DNA of 64,000 nt from Eledone cirrhosa (taxonomy: Eukaryota; Mollusca; Cephalopoda; Octopoda; Eledonidae): assembly GCA_964016885.1 (NCBI GenBank), contig OZ024742.1, positions 13,287,311 through 13,351,310 on the forward strand. Direction: 5' to 3'. Of the stretch, positions 44,701-59,700 are shown one piece after another. The notes beneath the pieces are model-generated. The model saw only the letters and a list, made by a program, of their open reading frames with translations. It was not told where the DNA came from and did no database searches. The position numbers and the translations under genes are program-made. How positions within the stretch are numbered: position 1 is the stretch's first letter; every line of letters starts with the position of its first letter.

Positions 44701-47700
44701 AAATACAAAGGATCAGTTAAAGGAAAATACTGGAGGATCAGTTAAAATAAAATACTGAAGGATCAATTAAAGGAAAATACTGGAGGATCAGTTAAATAAA
44801 ATACTGTAGGATCAGTAAAAGGAAAATACAAAGGATCAGCTAAAGGAAAATACTGGAGGATCAGTTAAAATAAAATACTGGAGGATCAGTTAAATCAAAT
44901 ACTGGAGTATCAGTTAAAGGAAAATACTGGAGGATTAGTTAAAATAAAATACTGGATGATCAGTTAAATGAAAATACTGGAGGATCAGTTAAAGGAAAAT
45001 ACTGGAGGATCAGTTAAAGGAAAATACTGGAGGATCAGTTAAAATAAAATACTGAAGGATCAATTAAAGGAAAATACTGGAGGATCAGTTAAATAAAATA
45101 CTGGAGGATCAGTTAAAGGAAAATACAAAGGATCAGTTAAAGGAAAATACTGGAGGATCAGTTAAAATAAAATACTGGAGGATTAGTTAAAGGCAAATAC
45201 GGGAGGATCAAATAAAGGAAAATACTTGAGGATCAGTTAAAATAAAATACTGGAGGATCAGTTAAAGTAAAATACTGGAGGATCAGTTAAAATAAAATAC
45301 TGGAGGATCAGTTAATGGAAAGTACAGGAAGATCAGTTAAAGAAAATACTGGAGGATCAGTTAAAGTAAAATACTGGAGGATCAGTTAAAGGAAAATACT
45401 GGAGGATCAGTTAAAGGAAAATACTGGAGGATCAGTTAAATCAAATACTGGAGGATCAGTTAAAGGAAAATACTGAAGGATCAGTTAAAGGAAAATACTG
45501 GAGGATCAGTTAAAAGAAAATACTGGAGGATTAGTTAAAATAAAATACTGGAGGATCAGTTAAAGGAAAATACTGGAGGATCAGTTATAATAAAATACTG
45601 GAGGAATATTTCAAGTAAAATACTGGAGGATCAGTAAAAATAAAATACTGGAGGATCAGTTAATGATAAATACTGGAGGATCAGTTAAAATAAAATACTG
45701 GAGGATCAGTTAAAGGAAAATACTGGAGGATCAGTTAAAGGAAAATACTGGAGGATCAGATAAAGGAAAATTCTGGAGGATCAGTTAAAATAAAATATTG
45801 GAGGATCAATTAAAGGAAAATATTGGCGGATCAGTAAAAATAAAATACTGGAGGATCAGTTAAAGGAAAATACTGGAGGATCAGTTAAAATTAAATACTG
45901 GAGGATCAGTTAAAGGAAAATACTGAAGCATCAGTTAAAACAAAACACTGGAGTATCAGTTAAAGGAAAATACTGGAGGATCAGTTAAAATAAAATACTG
46001 GAGTATCAGTTAAAGGAAAATACTGAAGGATCAGTTAAAATAAAATACTGGAGGATCAGTTAAAGGAAAAAACTGGAGGATCAGTAAAAAATAACATACT
46101 GGAGGATCAGTTAAAGGAAAATACTGGAGGATCAGTTAAAATTAAATACTGGAGGATCAGTTAAAGTAAAATACTGGAGGATCAGTTAAAATAAAAAAAA
46201 CTGGAGGATCAGTAAAAGGAAAATACTGGAGGATCAGTTAAGATAAAATACTGGAGGATCAGTTAATGGAAAGTACTGGAAGATCAGTTAAAGAAAATAC
46301 TGGAGGATCAGTTAAAGAAAAATACTGGAGGATCAGTTAAAATAAAATACTGGAGGATCAGTTAAATGAAAATACTGGAGGATCAGTTAAAGGAAAATAC
46401 TGGAGGATAAGTTAAAGAAAAATACTGGAGGATCAGTTAAAGGGAAATATTTAAGGATTAGTTAAAGAAAATACTAGAGGATCAGTTAAGTAAAATACTG
46501 GATGATCAGTTAAAATAAAATACTGGGGGATCAATTAAAGGAAAATACTGGAGGATCAGTTAAATCAAATACTGGAGGATCAGTTAATGGTAAATACTGA
46601 AGGATCAGTTAATGGAAAATACTGGAGGATCAGTTAAAGGAAAATACTGGAGGATTAGTTAAAATAAAATACTGGATGATCAGTTAAATGAAAATACTGG
46701 AGGATCAGTTAAAGGAAAATACTGGAGGATCAGTTAAAGGAAAATACTGGAGGATCAGTTAAAATAAAATACTGAAGGATCAATTAAAGGAAAATACTGG
46801 AGGATCAGTTAAATACAATACTGGAGGATCAGTTAAAGGAAAATACAAAGGATAAGTTAAAGGAAAATACTGGAGGATCGGTTAAGATAAAATACTGGAG
46901 GATCAGTTAAAGGCAAATACGGGAGGATCAAATAAAGGAAAATACTTGAGGATCAGTTAAAATAAAATACTGGAGGATCAGTTAAAGTAAAATACTGGAG
47001 GATCAGTTAAAATAAAACACTGGAGGATCAGTAAAAGGAAAATACTGGAGGATCAATTAAAATAAAATACTGGAGGATCAGTTAATGGAAAGTACTGGAA
47101 GATCAGTTAAAGAAAATACTGGAGGATCAGTTAAAGTAAAATACTGGAGGATCAGTTAAAGGAAAATACTGGAGGATCAGTTAAAGGAAAATACTGGAGG
47201 ATCAGTTAAAGGAAAATACTGGAGGATCAGTTAAATCAAATACTGGAGGATCAGTTAAAGGGAAATATTTAAGGATCAGTTAAAGAAAATATTGGAGGAT
47301 CAGTTAAGTAAAATACTGGAGGATCAATTAAAATAAAATACTGGAGGATCAGTTAGCGGAAAATACTGGAGGATCAGTTAAAGGAAAATACTGGAGGATC
47401 AGTTAAATCAAATACTGGAGGATCAGTTAAAGGAAAATACTGAAGGATCAGTTAAAGGAAAATACTGGAGGATCAGTTAAAAGAAAATACTGGAGGATTA
47501 GTTAAAATAAAATACTGGAGGATCAGTTAAAGGAAAATACTGGAGGATCAGTTATAATAAAATACTGGAGGAATATTTCAAGTAAAATACTGGAGGATCA
47601 GTAAATATAAAATACTGGAGGATCAGTTAATGGTAAATACTGGAGGCTCAGTTAAAATAAAATACTGGAGGATCAGTTAAAGGAAAATACTGGAGGATCA

Positions 47701-50700
47701 GTTAAAGGAAAATACTGGAGGATCAGATAAAGGAAAATTCTGGAGGATCAGTTAAAATAAAATACTGGAGGATCAATTAAAGGAAAATATTGGCGGATCA
47801 GTAAAAATAAAATACTGGAGGATCAGTTAAAGGAAAATACTGGAGGATCAGTTAAAATTAAATACTGGAGGATCAGTTAAAGGAAAATACTGAAGCATCA
47901 GTTAAAACAAAACACTGGAGTATCAGTTAAAGGAAAATACTGGAGGATCAGTTAAAATAAAATACTGGAGTATCAGTTAAAGGAAAATACTGAAGGATCA
48001 GTTAAAATAAAATACTGGAGGATCAGTTAAAGGAAAAAACTGGAGGATCAGTAAAAAATAACATACTGGAGGATCAGTTAAAGGAAAATACTGGAGGATC
48101 AGTTAAAATAAAATACTGGAGGATCAGTTAAAGTAAAATACTGGAGGATCAGTTAAAATAAAAAACTGGAGGATCAGTAAAAGGAAAATACTGGAGGATC
48201 AGTTAAGATAAAATACTGGAGGATCAGTTAATGGAAAGTACTGGAAGATCAGTTAAAGAAAATACTGGAGGATCAGTTAAAATAAAATACTGGAGGTTCA
48301 GTTAAAAGAAAATAATGGAGGATCAGTTAAAGGAAAATACTGGAGGATCAGTTAAAGAAAATTACTGGAGGATCAGTTAAAGGGAAATATTTAAGGATTA
48401 GTTAAAGAAAATACTGGAGGATCAGTTAAGTAAAATACTGGATGATCAGTTGAAATAAAATACTGGGGGATCAATTAAAGGAAAATACTGGAGGATCAGT
48501 TAAATCAAATACTGGAGGATCAGTTAAAGGTAAATACTGAATGATCAGTTAATGGAAAATACTGGAGGATCAGTTAAAGGAAAATACTGGAGGATTAGTT
48601 AAAATAAAATACTGGATGATCAGTTAAATGAAAATACTGGAGGATCAGTTAAAGGAAAATACTGGAGGATCAGTTAAAGGAAAATACTGGAGGATCAGTT
48701 AAAATAAAATACTGAAGGATCAATTAAAGGAAAATACTGGAGGATCAGTTAAATAAAATACTGTAGGATCAGTAAAAGGAAAATACAAAGGATCAGCTAA
48801 AGGAAAATACTGGAGGATCAGTTAAAATAAAATACTGGAGGATCAGTTAAATCAAATACTGGAGTATCAGTTAAAGGAAAATACTGGAGGATTAGTTAAA
48901 ATAAAATACTGGATGATCAGTTAAATGAAAATACAGGAGGATCAGTTAAAGGAAAATACTGGAGGATCAGTTAAAGGAAAATACTGGAGGATCAGTTAAA
49001 ATAAAATACTGAAGGATCAATTAAAGGAAAATACTGGAGGATCAGTTAAATAAAATACTGGAGGATCAGTTAAAGGAAAATACAAAGGATCAGTTAAAGG
49101 AAAATACTGGAGGATCAGTTAAAATAAAATACTGAAGGATCAGTTAAAGGCAAATACGGGAGGATCAAATAAAGGAAAATACTTGAGGATCAGTTAAAAT
49201 AAAATACTGGAGGATCAGTTAAAGTAAAATACTGGATGATCAGTTAAAATAAAACACTGGAGGATCAGTAAAAGGAAAATACTGGAGGATCAGTTAAAAT
49301 AAAATACTGGAGGATCAGTTAATGGAAAGTACAGGAAGATCAGTTAAAGAAAATACTGGAGGATCAGTTAAAGTAAAATACTGGAGGATCAGTTAAAGGA
49401 AAATACTGGAGGATCAATTAAAGGAAAATACTGGAGGATCAGTTAAAGGAAAATACTGGAGGATCCGTTAAATCAAATACTGGAGGATCAGTTAAAGGGA
49501 AATATTTAAGGATCAGTTAAAGAAAATATTGGAGGATCAGTTAAGTAAAATACTGGAGGATCAATTAAAATAAAATACTGGAGGATCAGTTAGAGGAAAA
49601 TACTGGAGGATCAGTTAAAGGAAAATACTGGAGGATCAGTTAAATCAAATACTGGAGGATCAGTTAAAGGAAAATACTGAAGGATCAGTTAAAGGAAAAT
49701 ACTGGAGGATCAGTTAAAAGAAAATACTGGAGGATTAGTTAAAATAAAATACTGGAGGATCAGTTAAAGGAAAATACTGGAGGATCAGTTATAATAAAAT
49801 ACTGGAGGAATATTTCAAGTAAAATACTGGAGGATCAGTAAAAATAAAATACTGGAGGATCAGTTAATGGTAAATACTGGAGGATCAGTTAAAATAAAAT
49901 ACTGGATGATCAGTTAAATGAAAATACTGGAGGATCAGTTAAAGGAAAATACTGGAGGATCAGTTAAAGGAAAATACTGGAGGATCAGTTAAAATAAAAT
50001 ACTGAAGGATCAATTAAAGGAAAATACTGGAGGATCAGTTAAATACAATACTGGAGGATCAGTTAAAGGAAAATACAAAGGATAAGTTAAAGGAAAATAC
50101 TGGAGGATCAGTTAAGATAAAATACTGGAGGATCAGTTAAAGGCAAATACGGGAGGATCAAATAAAGGAAAATACTTGAGGATCAGTTAAAATAAAATAC
50201 TGGAGGATCAGTTAAAGTAAAATACTGGAGGATCAGTTAAAATAAAACACTGGAGGATCAGTAAAAGGAAAATACTGGAGGATCAGTTAAAATAAAATAC
50301 TGGAGGATCAGTTAATGGAAAGTACTGGAAGATCAGTCAAAGAAAATAGTGGAGGATCAGTTAAAGTAAAATACTGGAGGATCAGTTAAAGGAAAATACT
50401 GGAGGATCAGTTAAAGGAAAATACTGGAGGATCAGTTAAAGGAAAATACTGGAGGATCAGTTAAATCAAATACTGGAGGATCAGTTAAAGGGAAATATTT
50501 AAGGATCAGCTAAAGAAAATATTGGAGGATCAGTTAAGTAAAATACTGGAGGGTCAATTAAAATAAAATACTGGAGGATCATTTAGCGGAAAATACTGGA
50601 GGATCAGTTAAAGGAAAATACTGGAGGATCAGTTAAATCAAATACTGGAGGATCAGTTAAAGGAAAATACTGAAGGATCAGTTAAAGGAAAATACTGGAG

Positions 50701-53700
50701 GATCAGTTAAAAGAAAATACTGGAGGATTAGTTAAAATAAAATACTGGTGGATCAGTTAAAGGAAAATACTGGAGGATCAGTTATAATAAAATACTGGAG
50801 GAATATTTCAAGTAAAATACTGGAGGATCAGTAAAAATAAAATACTGGAGGATCAGTTAATGGTAAATACTGGAGGCTCAGTTAAAATGAAATACTGGAG
50901 GATCAGTTAAAGGAAAATACTGGAGGATCAGTTAAAGGAAAATACTGGAGGATCAGATAAAGGAAAATTCTGGAGGATCAGTTAAAATAAAATACTGGAG
51001 GATCAATTAAAGGAAAATATTGGCGGATCAGTAAAAATAAAATACTGGAGGATCAGTTAAAGGAAAATACTGGAGGATCAGTTAAAATTAAATACTGGAG
51101 GATCAGTTAAAGGAAAATACTGAAGCATCAGTTAAAACAAAACACTGGAGTATCAGTTAAAGGAAAATACTGGAGGATCAGTTAAAATAAAATACTGGAG
51201 TATCAGTTAAAGGAAAATACTGAAGGATCAGTTAAAATAAAATACTGGAGGATCAGTTAAAGGAAAAAACTGGAGGATCAGTAAAAAATAACATACTGGA
51301 GGATCAGTTAAAGGAAAATACTGGAGGATCAGTTAAAATAAAATACTGGAGGATCAGTTAAAGTAAAATACTGGAGGATCAGTTAAAATAAAAAACTGGA
51401 GGATCAGTAAAAGGAAAATACTGGATGATCAGTTAAGATAAAATACTGGAGGATCAGTTAATGGAAAGTACTGGAAGATCAGTTAAAGAAAATACTGGAG
51501 GATCAGTTAAAGTAAAATACTGGAGGATCAGTTAAAATAAAATACTGGAGGATCAGTTAAAAGAAAATAATGGAGGATCAGTTAAAGGAAAATACTGGAG
51601 GATCAGTTAAAGAAAATTACTGGAGGATCAGTTAAAGGGAAATATTTAAGGATTAGTTAAAGAAAATACTGGAGGATCAGTTAAGTAAAATACTGGATGA
51701 TCAGTTGAAATAAAATACTGGGGGATCAATTAAAGGAAAATACTGGAGGATCAGTTAAATCAAATACTGGAGGATCAGTTAAAGGTAAATACTGAAGGAT
51801 CAGTTAATGGAAAATACTGGAGGATCAGTTAAAGGAAAATACTGGAGGATTAGTTAAAATAAAATACTGGATGATCAGTTAAATGAAAATACTGGAGGAT
51901 CAGTTAAAGGAAAATACTGGAGGATCAGTTAAAGGAAAATACTGGAGGATCAGTTAAAATAAAATACTGAAGGATCAATTAAAGGAAAATACTGGAGGAT
52001 CAGTTAAATAAAATACTGGAGGATCAGTTAAAGGAAAATACAAAGGATCAGTTAAAGGAAAATACTGGAGGATCAGTTAAAATAAAATACTGAAGGATCA
52101 ATTAAAGGAAAATACTGGAGGATCAGTTAAATAAAATACTGTAGGATCAGTAAAAGGAAAATACAAAGGATCAGCTAAAGGAAAATACTGGAGGATCAGT
52201 TAAAATAAAATACTGGAGGATCAGTTAAATCAAATACTGGAGTATCAGTTAAAGAAAAATACTGGAGGATTAGTTAAAATAAAATACTGGATGATCAGTT
52301 AAATGAAAATACTGGAGGATCAGTTAAAGGAAAATACTGGAGGATCAGTTAAAGGAAAATACTGGAGGATCAGTTAAAATAAAATACTGAAGGATCAATT
52401 AAAGGAAAATACTGGAGGATCAGTTAAATAAAATACTGGAGGATCAGTTAAAGGAAAATACAAAGGATCAGTTAAAGGAAAATACTGGAGGATCAGTTAA
52501 AATAAAATACTGAAGGATCAGTTAAAGGCAAATACGGGAGGATCAAATAAAGGAAAATACTTGAGGATCAGTTAAAATAAAATACTGGAGGATCAGTTAA
52601 AGTAAAATACTGGAGGATCAGTTAAAATAAAACACTGGAGGATCAGTAAAAGGAAAATACTGGAGGATCAGTTAAAATAAAATACTGGAGGATCAGTTAA
52701 TGGAAAGTACAGGAAGATCAGTTAAAGAAAATACTGGAGGATCAGTTAAAGTAAAATACTGGAGGATCAGTTAAAGGAAAATACTGGAGGATCAATTAAA
52801 GGAAAATACTGGAGGATCAGTTAAAGGAAAATACTGGAGGATCCGTTAAATCAAATACTGGAGGATCAGTTAAAGGGAAATATTTAAGGATCAGTTAAAG
52901 AAAATATTGGAGGATCAGTTAAGTAAAATACTGGAGGATCAATTAAAATAAAATACTGGAGGATCAGTTAGAGGAAAATACTGGAGGATCAGTTAAAGGA
53001 AAATACTGGAGGATCAGTTAAATCAAATACTGGAGGATCAGTTAAAGGAAAATACTGAAGGATCAGTTAAAGGAAAATACTGGAGGATCAGTTAAAAGAA
53101 AATACTGGAGGATTAGTTAAAATAAAATACTGGAGGATCAGTTAAAGGAAAATACTGGAGGATCAGTTATAATAAAATACTGGAGGAATATTTCAAGTAA
53201 AATACTGGAGGATCAGTAAAAATAAAATACTGGAGGATCAGTTAATGGTAAATACTGGAGGATCAGTTAAAATAAAATACTGGAGGATCAATTAAAGGAA
53301 AATACTGGAGGATCAGTTAAAGGAAAATACTGGAGGATCAGATAAAGGAAAATTCTGGAGGATCAGTTAAAATAAAATACTGGAAGATCAATTAAAGGAA
53401 AATATTGGCGGATCAGTAAAAATAAAATACTGGAGGATCAGTTAAAGGAAAATACTGGAGGATCAGTTAAAATAAAATACTGGAGGATCAGTTAATGGAA
53501 AGTACTGGAAGATCAGTTAAAGAAAATACTGGAGGATCAGTTAAAGTAAAATACTGGAGGATCAGTTAAAATAAAATACTGGAGGATCAGTTAAAGGAAA
53601 ATACTGGAGGATCAGTTAAAGGAAAATACTGGAGGATCAGTTAAAATAAAATACTGGAGGATCAGTTAAAGGAAAATACTGGAGGATCAGTTAAAGGAAA

Positions 53701-56700
53701 ATACTGGAGGATCAGTCAAAGAAAAATACTGGAGCATCAGTTAAAGGGAAATTGTTAAGGATCAGTTAAAGAAAATACTGGAGGATCAGTTAAGTAAAAT
53801 ACTGGAGGATCAGTTAAAATAAAATACTGGGGGATCAATTAAAGGAAAATACTGGAGGATCAGTTAAATCAAATACTGGAGGATCAGTTAAAGGTAAATA
53901 CTGAAGGATCAGTTAATGGAAAATACTGGAGGATCAGTTAATGGAAAATACTGGAGGATCAGTTAAAGGAAAATACTGGAGGATCAGTTAAATGAAAATA
54001 CTGGAGGATCAGTTAAAGGAAAATACTGGAGGATCAGTTAAAGGAAAATACTGGAGGATCAGTTAACATAAAATACTGAAGGATCAAATAAAGGAAAATA
54101 CTGGAGGATCAGTTAAATAAAATACTGGAGGATCAGTTAAAGGAAAATACAAAGGATCAGTTAAAGGAAAATACTGGAGGATCAGTTAAAATAAAATACT
54201 GGAGGATCAGTTAAAGGAAAATACAAAGGATCACCTAAATGAAAATACTGGAGGATCAGTTAAAATAAAATACTGGAGGGTCAGTTAAAGGCAAATACGG
54301 GAGGATCAAATAAAGAAAATACTGGAGGATCAGTTAAAGGAAAATACTGGAGGATTAGTTAAAGGAAAATACTGGAGAATCAGTTAAAGGAAAATACTGA
54401 AGGATCAGTTAAAGAAAATATTGGAGGATCAGTTAAATCAAATACTGGAGGATCAGTTAAAGGAAATACTTAAGGATCAGTTAAAGAAAATATTGGAGGA
54501 TCAGTTAAGTAAAATACTGGAGGATCAGTTAAAATAAAATACTGGAGGATCAGTAAAAGGAAAATACTTGAGGATCAGTTAAAGGAAAATACTGGAGGAT
54601 CAGTTAAATCAAATACTGGAGGATCAGTTAAAGGAAAATACTGAAGGAGCAGTTAAAGGAAAATACTGGAGGATCAGTTAAATCAAATACTGGAGGATCA
54701 GTTAAAGGAAAATACTGAAGGAGCAGTTAAAGGAAAATACTGGAGGATTAGTTAAAATAAAATACTGGAGGATCAGTAAAAATAAAATACTGGAGGATCA
54801 GTTAATGGTAAATACTGGAGGATCAGTTAAAATAAAATACTGGAGGATCAGTTAAAGGAAAATACTGGAGGATCAGTTAAAGGAAAATACTGGAGGATCA
54901 GATAAAGGAAAATTCTGGAGGATCAGTTAAAATAAAATACTGGAGGATCAATTAAAGGAAAATATTGGCGGATCAGTAAAAATAAAATACTGGAGGATCA
55001 GTTAAAGGAAAATACTGGAGGATCAGTTAAAATTAAATACTGGAGGATCAGTTAAATAAAATACTGAAGCATCAGTTAAAACAAAACACTGGAGTATCAG
55101 TTAAGGAAAATACTGTAGGATCAGTTAAAATAAAATACTAGAGGATCAGTTAAAGGAAAATACTTCAGGATCAGTTAAAGGAAAATACTGGAGGATCAGT
55201 TAAAGGAAAATGCTGGAGGATCAGTTAAAATAAAATACTGGAGGATCAGTTAATGGAAAGTACTGGAAGATCAGTTAAAGAAAATACTGGAGGATCAGTT
55301 AAAGTAAAATACTGGAGGATCAGTTAAAATAAAATACTGGAGGACCAGTTAAAGGAAAATACTGGAGGATCAGTTAAAGGAAAATACTGGAGGATCAGTC
55401 AAAGAAAAATACTGGAGCATCAGTTAAAGGGAAATTGTTAAGGATCAGTTAAAGAAAATACTGGAGGATCAGTTAAGTAAAATACTGGAGGATCAGTTAA
55501 AATAAAATACTGGGGGATCAATTAAAGGAAAATACTGGAGGATCAGTTAAATCAAATACTGGAGGATCAGTTAAAGGTAAATACTGGAGGATCAGTTAAT
55601 GGAAAATACTGGAGGATCAGTTAATGGAAAATACTGGAGGATCAGTTAAAGGAAAATACTGGAGGATCAGTTAAATAAAATACTGGAGGATCAGTTAAAG
55701 GAAAATACAAAGGATCAGTTAAAGGAAAATACTGGAGGATCAGTAAAAATAAAATACTGAAGGATCAATTAAAGGAAAATACTGGAGGATCAGTTAAATA
55801 AAATACTGGAGGATCAGATAAAGGAAAATACAAAGGATCACCTAAAGGAAAATACTGGAGGATCAGTTAAAATAAAATACTGGAGGATTAGTTAAAGGCA
55901 AATACGGGAGGATCAAATAAAGGAAAATACTGGAGGATCAGTTAAAGGAAAATACTGGAGGATTAGTTAAAGGAAAATACTGGAGAATCAGTTAAAGGAA
56001 AATACTGAAGGATCAGTTAAAGAAAATATTGGAGGATCAGTTAAATCAAATACTGGAGGATCAGTTAAAGGGAAATACTTAAGGATCAGTTAAAGAAAAT
56101 ATTGGAGGATCAGTTAAGTAAAATACTGGAGGATCAGTTAAAATAAAATACTGGAGGATCAGTAAAAGGAAAATACTTGAGGATCAGTTAAAGGAAAATA
56201 CTGGAGGATCAGTTAAATCAAATACTGGAGGATCAGTTAAAGGAAAATACTGAAGGAGCAGTTAAAGGAAAATACTGGAGGATCAGTTAAAAGAAAATAC
56301 TGGAGGATTAGTTAAAATAAAATACTGGAGGATCAGTTAAAGGAAAATACTGGAGGATCAGTTATAATAAAATACTGGAGGAATATTTCAAGTAAAATAC
56401 TGGAGGATCAGTAAAAATAAAATACTGGAGGATCAGTTAATGGTAAATACTGGAGGATCAGTTAAAATAAAATACTGGAGGATCAGTTAAAGGAAAATAC
56501 TGGAGGATCAGTTAAAGGAAAATACTGGAGGATCAGATAAAGGAAAATTCTGGAGGATCAGTTAAAATAAAATACTGGAGGATCAATTAAAGGAAAATAT
56601 TGGCGGATCAGTAAAAATAAAATACTGGAGGATCAGTTAAAGGAAAATACTGGAGGATCAGTTAAAATTAAATACTGGAGGATCAGTTAAATAAAATACT

Positions 56701-59700
56701 GAAGCATCAGTTAAAATAAAATACTGGAGGATCAGTTAAAGGAAAAAACTGGAGGATCAGTAAAAAATAACATACTGGAGGATCAGTTAAAGGAAAATAC
56801 TGGAGAATCAGTTAAAATAAAATACTGGAGGATCAGTTAAAGTAAAATTTGTGGAGGATCAGTTAAAATAAAAAACTGGAGGATCAGTAAAAGGAAAATA
56901 CTGGAGGATCAGTTAAGATAAAATACTGGAGGATCAGTTAATGGAAAGTACTGGAAGATCAGTTAAAGAAAATACTGGAGGATCAGTTAAAGTAGAATAC
57001 TGGAGGATCAGTTAAAATAAAATACTGGAGGATCAGTTAAAGGAAAATACTGGAGGATCAGCTAAAGGAAAATACTGGAGGATCAATTAAAGAAAATTAC
57101 TGGAGGATCAGTTAAAGGGAAATATTTAAGGGTTAGTTAAAGAAAATACTGGAGGATCAGTTGAGTAAAATACTGGATAATCAGTTAAAATAAAATACTG
57201 GGGGGTCAATTATAGGAAAATACTGGAGGATCAGTTAAATCAAATACTGGAGGATCAGTTAAAGGTAAATACTGAAGGATCAGTTAATGGAAAATACTGG
57301 AGGATCAGTTAAAGGAAAATACTGGAGGATCAGTTAAAGGAAAATACTGGAGGATCAGTTAAAATAAAATACTGAAGGATCAATTAAAGGAAAATACTGG
57401 AGGATCAGTTAAATAAAATACTGGAGGATCAGTTAAAGGAAAATACAAAGGATCAGTTAAAGGAAAATACTGGAGGATCAGTTAAAATAAAATACTGAAG
57501 GATCAATTAAAGGAAAATACTGGAGGATCAGTTAAATAAAATACTGGAGGATCAGTTAAATGAAAATACAAAGGATCAGCGAAAGGAAAATACTGGAGGA
57601 TCAGTTAAAGGCAAATACGGGAGGATCAAATAAAGGAAAATACTGGAGGATCAGTTAAAGGAAAATACTGGAGAATCAGTTAAAGGAAAATACTGAAGGA
57701 TCAGTTGAAAAAATATTGGAGGATCAGTTAAATCAAATACTGGAGGATCAGTTAAAGGGAAATACTTAAGGATCAGTTAAAGAAAATATTGGAGGATCAG
57801 TTAAGTAAAATACTGGAGGATCAGTTAAAATAAAATACAGGAGGATCAGTTAAAGGAAAATACTTTAGGATCAGTTAAAGGAAAATACTGGAGGATCTGT
57901 TAAATCAAATACTGGAGGATCAGTTAAAGGAAAATACTGAAGGAGCAGTTAAAGGAAAATACTGGAGGATCAGTTAAAAGAAAATACTGGAGGATTAGTT
58001 AAAATAAAATACTGGAGGATCAGTTAAAGGAAAATACTGGAGGATCATTTATAATAAAATACTGGAGGAATATTTCAAGTAAAATACTGGAGGATCAGTA
58101 AAAATAAAATACCGGAGGATCAGTTAATGGTAAATACTGGAGGATCAGTTAAAATAAAATACTGGAGGATCAGTTACAGGAAAATACTGGAGGATCAGTT
58201 AAAGGAAAATACTGGAGGATCAGATAAAGGAAAATTCTGGAGGATCAGCTAAAATAAAATACTGGAGGATCAATTAAAGGAAAATATTGGCGGATCAGTA
58301 AAAATAAAATACTGGAGGATCAGTTAAAGGAAAATACTGAAGCATCAGTTAAAACAAAACACTGGAGTATCAGTTAAAGGAAAATACTGGAGGATCAGTT
58401 AAAATAAAATACTAGAGGATCAGTTAAAGGAAAATACTTCAGGATCAGTTAAAGGAAAATACTGGAGGATCAGTTAAAGGAAAATGCTGGAGGATCAGTT
58501 GAAATAAAATACTGGAGTATCAGTTAAAGGAAAATACTGAAGGATCAGTTAAAATAAAATACTGGAGGATCAGTTAAAGGAAAAAACTGGAGGATCAGTT
58601 AAAATAAAATACTGGAGGATCAGTAAAGTAAAATACTGGAGGATCAGTTAAAGAAAATACTGGAGGAGCAGTTAAGTAAAATAATGGATGATCAGTAAAA
58701 ATAAAATACTGGAGGATCAGTTAAAGGAAAATACTGGAGGATTAGTTAAAATAAAATACTGGATGATCAGTTAAATGAAAATACTGGAGGATCAGTTAAA
58801 GGAGAATACTGGAGGATCAGTTAATGGAAAATACTGGAGCATCAGTTAAAATAAAATACTGAAGGATCAATTAAAGGAAAATACTGGAGGATCAGTTAAA
58901 TAAAATACTGGAGGATCAGTTAATGGAAAATACAAAGGATCAGTTAAAGGAAAATACTGGAGGATCAGTTAAAATAAAATACTGGAGGATCAGTTAAAGG
59001 CAAATACGGGAGGATCAAATAAAGGAAAATACTTGAGGATCAGTTAAAATAAAATACTGGAGGATCAGTTAAAGTAAAATACTGGAGGATCAGTTAAAAT
59101 AAAACACTGGAGGATCAGTAAAAGGAAAATACTGGAGGATCAGTTAAAATAAAATACTGGAGGATCAGTTAATGGAAAGTACTGGAAGATCAGTTAAAGA
59201 AAATACTGGAGGATCAGTTAAAGTAAAATACTGGAGGATCAGTTAAAGGAAAATACTGGAGGATCAGTTAAAGGAAAATACTGGAGGATCAGTTAAAGGA
59301 AAATACTGGAGGATCAGTTAAATCAAATACTGGAGGATCAGTTAAAGGAAAATACTGAAGGATCAGTTAAAGGAAAATACTGGAGGATCAGTTAAAAGAA
59401 AATACTGGAGGATTAGTTAAAATAAAATACTGGAGGATCAGTTAAAGGAAAATACTGGAGGATCAGTTATAATAAAATACTGGAGGAATATTTAAAGTAA
59501 AATACTTGAGGATCAGTAAAAATAAAATACTGGAGGATCAGTTAATGGTAAGTATTGGAGGATCAGTTAAAGGAAAATACTGGAGGATCAGTTAAAATAA
59601 AATACTGGAGGATCAGTTAAAGGAAAATACTGGAGGATCAGTTAAAGGAAAATACTGGAGGATCAGTCAAAGAAAAATACTGGAGCATCAGTTAAAGGGA

